Of a stretch of 5,667 nt of DNA, positions 4,786 through 5,667 are shown piece after piece. The notes below the pieces were generated by a model. That model did no database searches. It was not told where the DNA came from and saw nothing but the letters and a program-made list of their open reading frames with translations. Location of the stretch: assembly GCA_043820265.1 (NCBI GenBank), contig JBDREA010000137.1, positions 1-5,667 on the forward strand, in the 5' to 3' direction. The DNA comes from JBDREA01 sp043820265 (GTDB taxonomy: Archaea; Altiarchaeota; Altiarchaeia; IMC4; JBDREA01). Positions within the stretch are counted from its first letter, which is position 1, and each line of letters starts with the position of its first letter. The translations under genes and the position numbers were made by a program.

Positions 4786-5625
4786 ATGAGTAGTCAAGCA
4801 AAACCCCAAAGGAGGGGAGGTCACAAACTTGGCCTTCCCCCTACGTATTCCTCCTTACCTGAATCGGGTCCAATAAACTGGGCAGAATTAATTACCACTC
4901 TACCAGAAAAACAGAGACGACCTAACCTCCTGATAACACCTGGATCTGAAAAGCTTGGAAAACTGCAACCTAAACTAAATCCTCAACGAAGGGAAAAAGC
5001 TGAAAGAAGATTTAAGAGGATGAGAAGGCATTTTGATAGGTTATTTGACAGAGTCACCCAAAACCAGTTCCTGAGGGGAGTGCTGGAGTTGACTTCAAAA
5101 CGATCGTTCATGGATCAAACATTAAATCGAGCAGCCCGAGAAGCCGGTTTCCGAAATAATATGGCGGAATTTCTACATGGAACCCATACTGGATGCACTT
5201 TAATCTCACATACCCTGCCCTACGTAGGGATATTCATCGATCATTTCACCAGAACACCGATTCCTGAAAACCTTCAGGCAATTGAAACTGCAAGAAAATC
5301 AGTAGGCCCCCTCGCAGACATAGCAAAAGACCACCAAGAATTCTATGATGAGGTTAGAAGAGGGGTAAGAACTCCGGAGATTGTTGGAAACACATTAAAA
5401 ATTGAGGGATTGGAGATAAGAGTAGAGGGAAACGGTAAAACAGCTACTCCCCAACTGATTTCATCAGATGCCACTACCATCGAAGTAAACGGCAGATTGG
5501 CATACAACGGTCTGCCACCGGACAGAGAACAATATCCCACATACGTTATGCCTGAGGGAACAAAACTTTCCATGAAAATAAATATCCCCACAGCTGAGCT
5601 GTGGGGTATTCAGTGTGTTATGTAG
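4786..5625 (+). CDS. Unrecognised 279-residue protein, C-terminus possibly altered by an element end
   Basis: I do not recognise this protein. It starts at an ATG with a TATA-like box about 29 bases upstream. The N-terminus (1-65) is proline-rich and probably unstructured. Residues 66-92 form a strongly basic, arginine-rich helix (QRREKAERRFKRMRRHF region), which could bind nucleic acid or a partner. Residues 93-195 look helical, with HGTHTG at 131-136 and a mildly hydrophobic stretch around 138-151 that is too short and polar to be a sure membrane segment. Residues 200-266 look beta-rich (IEGLEIRVEG, ATTIEVNGRLAY). No signal peptide is evident. The last 12 residues (from about P268) are encoded by a perfect hairpin and the sequence after it, so the natural C-terminus may have been cut and replaced. 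The gene looks separate from the isoprenoid genes, with its own promoter. Confidence 0.6.
   Translation: MSSQAKPQRRGGHKLGLPPTYSSLPESGPINWAELITTLPEKQRRPNLLITPGSEKLGKLQPKLNPQRREKAERRFKRMRRHFDRLFDRVTQNQFLRGVLELTSKRSFMDQTLNRAAREAGFRNNMAEFLHGTHTGCTLISHTLPYVGIFIDHFTRTPIPENLQAIETARKSVGPLADIAKDHQEFYDEVRRGVRTPEIVGNTLKIEGLEIRVEGNGKTATPQLISSDATTIEVNGRLAYNGLPPDREQYPTYVMPEGTKLSMKINIPTAELWGIQCVM
5586..5606. repeat. Perfect 9-bp inverted repeat (3-base loop), IS200/IS605-end-like hairpin
   Basis: CCCCACAGC and GCTGTGGGG are exact reverse complements, separated by TGA. Read on the minus strand the hairpin is preceded by GAATA (5607-5611), which recalls the GAATCCC...GGG hairpins found at the right ends of IS200/IS605-type (tnpB) elements. 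No T-run follows on the plus strand, so it is not a typical intrinsic terminator. The structure is certain. The link to a mobile element is inference, because only 61 bases beyond it are visible. Confidence 0.65.
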
Positions 5626-5667
5626 TTGGTTATCGTAGTTTGTCCTGTTTTCTTCACACTGTGTTTT

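Noticed and set aside
5586..5606. Hairpin as an intrinsic transcription terminator
   Set aside because: No T-run follows on the plus strand, and the hairpin lies within the coding frame rather than after it. Archaeal termination relies mainly on T-runs rather than such hairpins.
5611..5661. Inverted repeat CAGTGTG (5611-5617) and CACACTG (5655-5661)
   Set aside because: Only 7 bases pair across a 37-base spacer, which can easily arise by chance. It might belong to an element end, but there is too little sequence to judge.
1..5667. CRISPR array, tRNA or rRNA gene
   Set aside because: No regularly spaced repeats, cloverleaf-like segments or conserved ribosomal RNA stretches were seen in reading either strand.

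Overview
The window is from an archaeal chromosome, probably an uncultured member of the Euryarchaeota or a related lineage. The evidence is a type 2 (FMN-dependent) isopentenyl diphosphate isomerase, a GGPP synthase with archaeal chain-length residues, and a GHMP-family protein that most resembles Thermoplasma mevalonate 3-kinase. Candidate archaeal TATA boxes also sit about 27-30 bases upstream of most unit-leading start codons, which fits leaderless transcription. The lineage cannot be fixed more precisely from this sequence. The Thermoplasma-like kinase hints at Thermoplasmatota but could reflect transfer.

Left part (1-2857). The 3' end of a plus-strand gene enters from the left edge and ends in a CTAG that also holds the stop codon of the converging isomerase gene. 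The minus strand then carries, in transcription order, a HAD-superfamily phosphatase-like gene (start 2857), a GGPP synthase gene (start 2150) and the isomerase gene fni (start 1156). fni begins one base after the GGPP synthase stop. Together the last two enzymes interconvert IPP and DMAPP and condense them to C20 GGPP, the precursor of archaeal ether lipids.

Middle (2858-2896). A 39-base divergent intergenic region holds a plausible TATA box for each strand, so the HAD/GGPP synthase/fni unit and the rightward unit probably fire from one compact bidirectional promoter region.

Right part (2897-5667). The plus strand carries a small VIT/CCC1-type membrane protein, an 18-base gap, and the mevalonate 3-kinase-like protein. 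It lacks the lysine and aspartate that mevalonate-type decarboxylases use, and it has the glutamate characteristic of the 3-kinase. A small three-helix membrane protein with closely spaced cysteines follows, with a possible frameshifted tail. Then comes a 279-residue protein that I do not recognise. The last codons of that gene form a perfect 9-bp hairpin that resembles the end of an IS200/IS605-type element.

The most interesting reading is an archaeal lipid-precursor locus in which a mevalonate 3-kinase-like enzyme replaces the usual decarboxylase homologue and sits directly opposite the GGPP synthase/fni genes. This suggests a Thermoplasma-type or otherwise altered mevalonate route.
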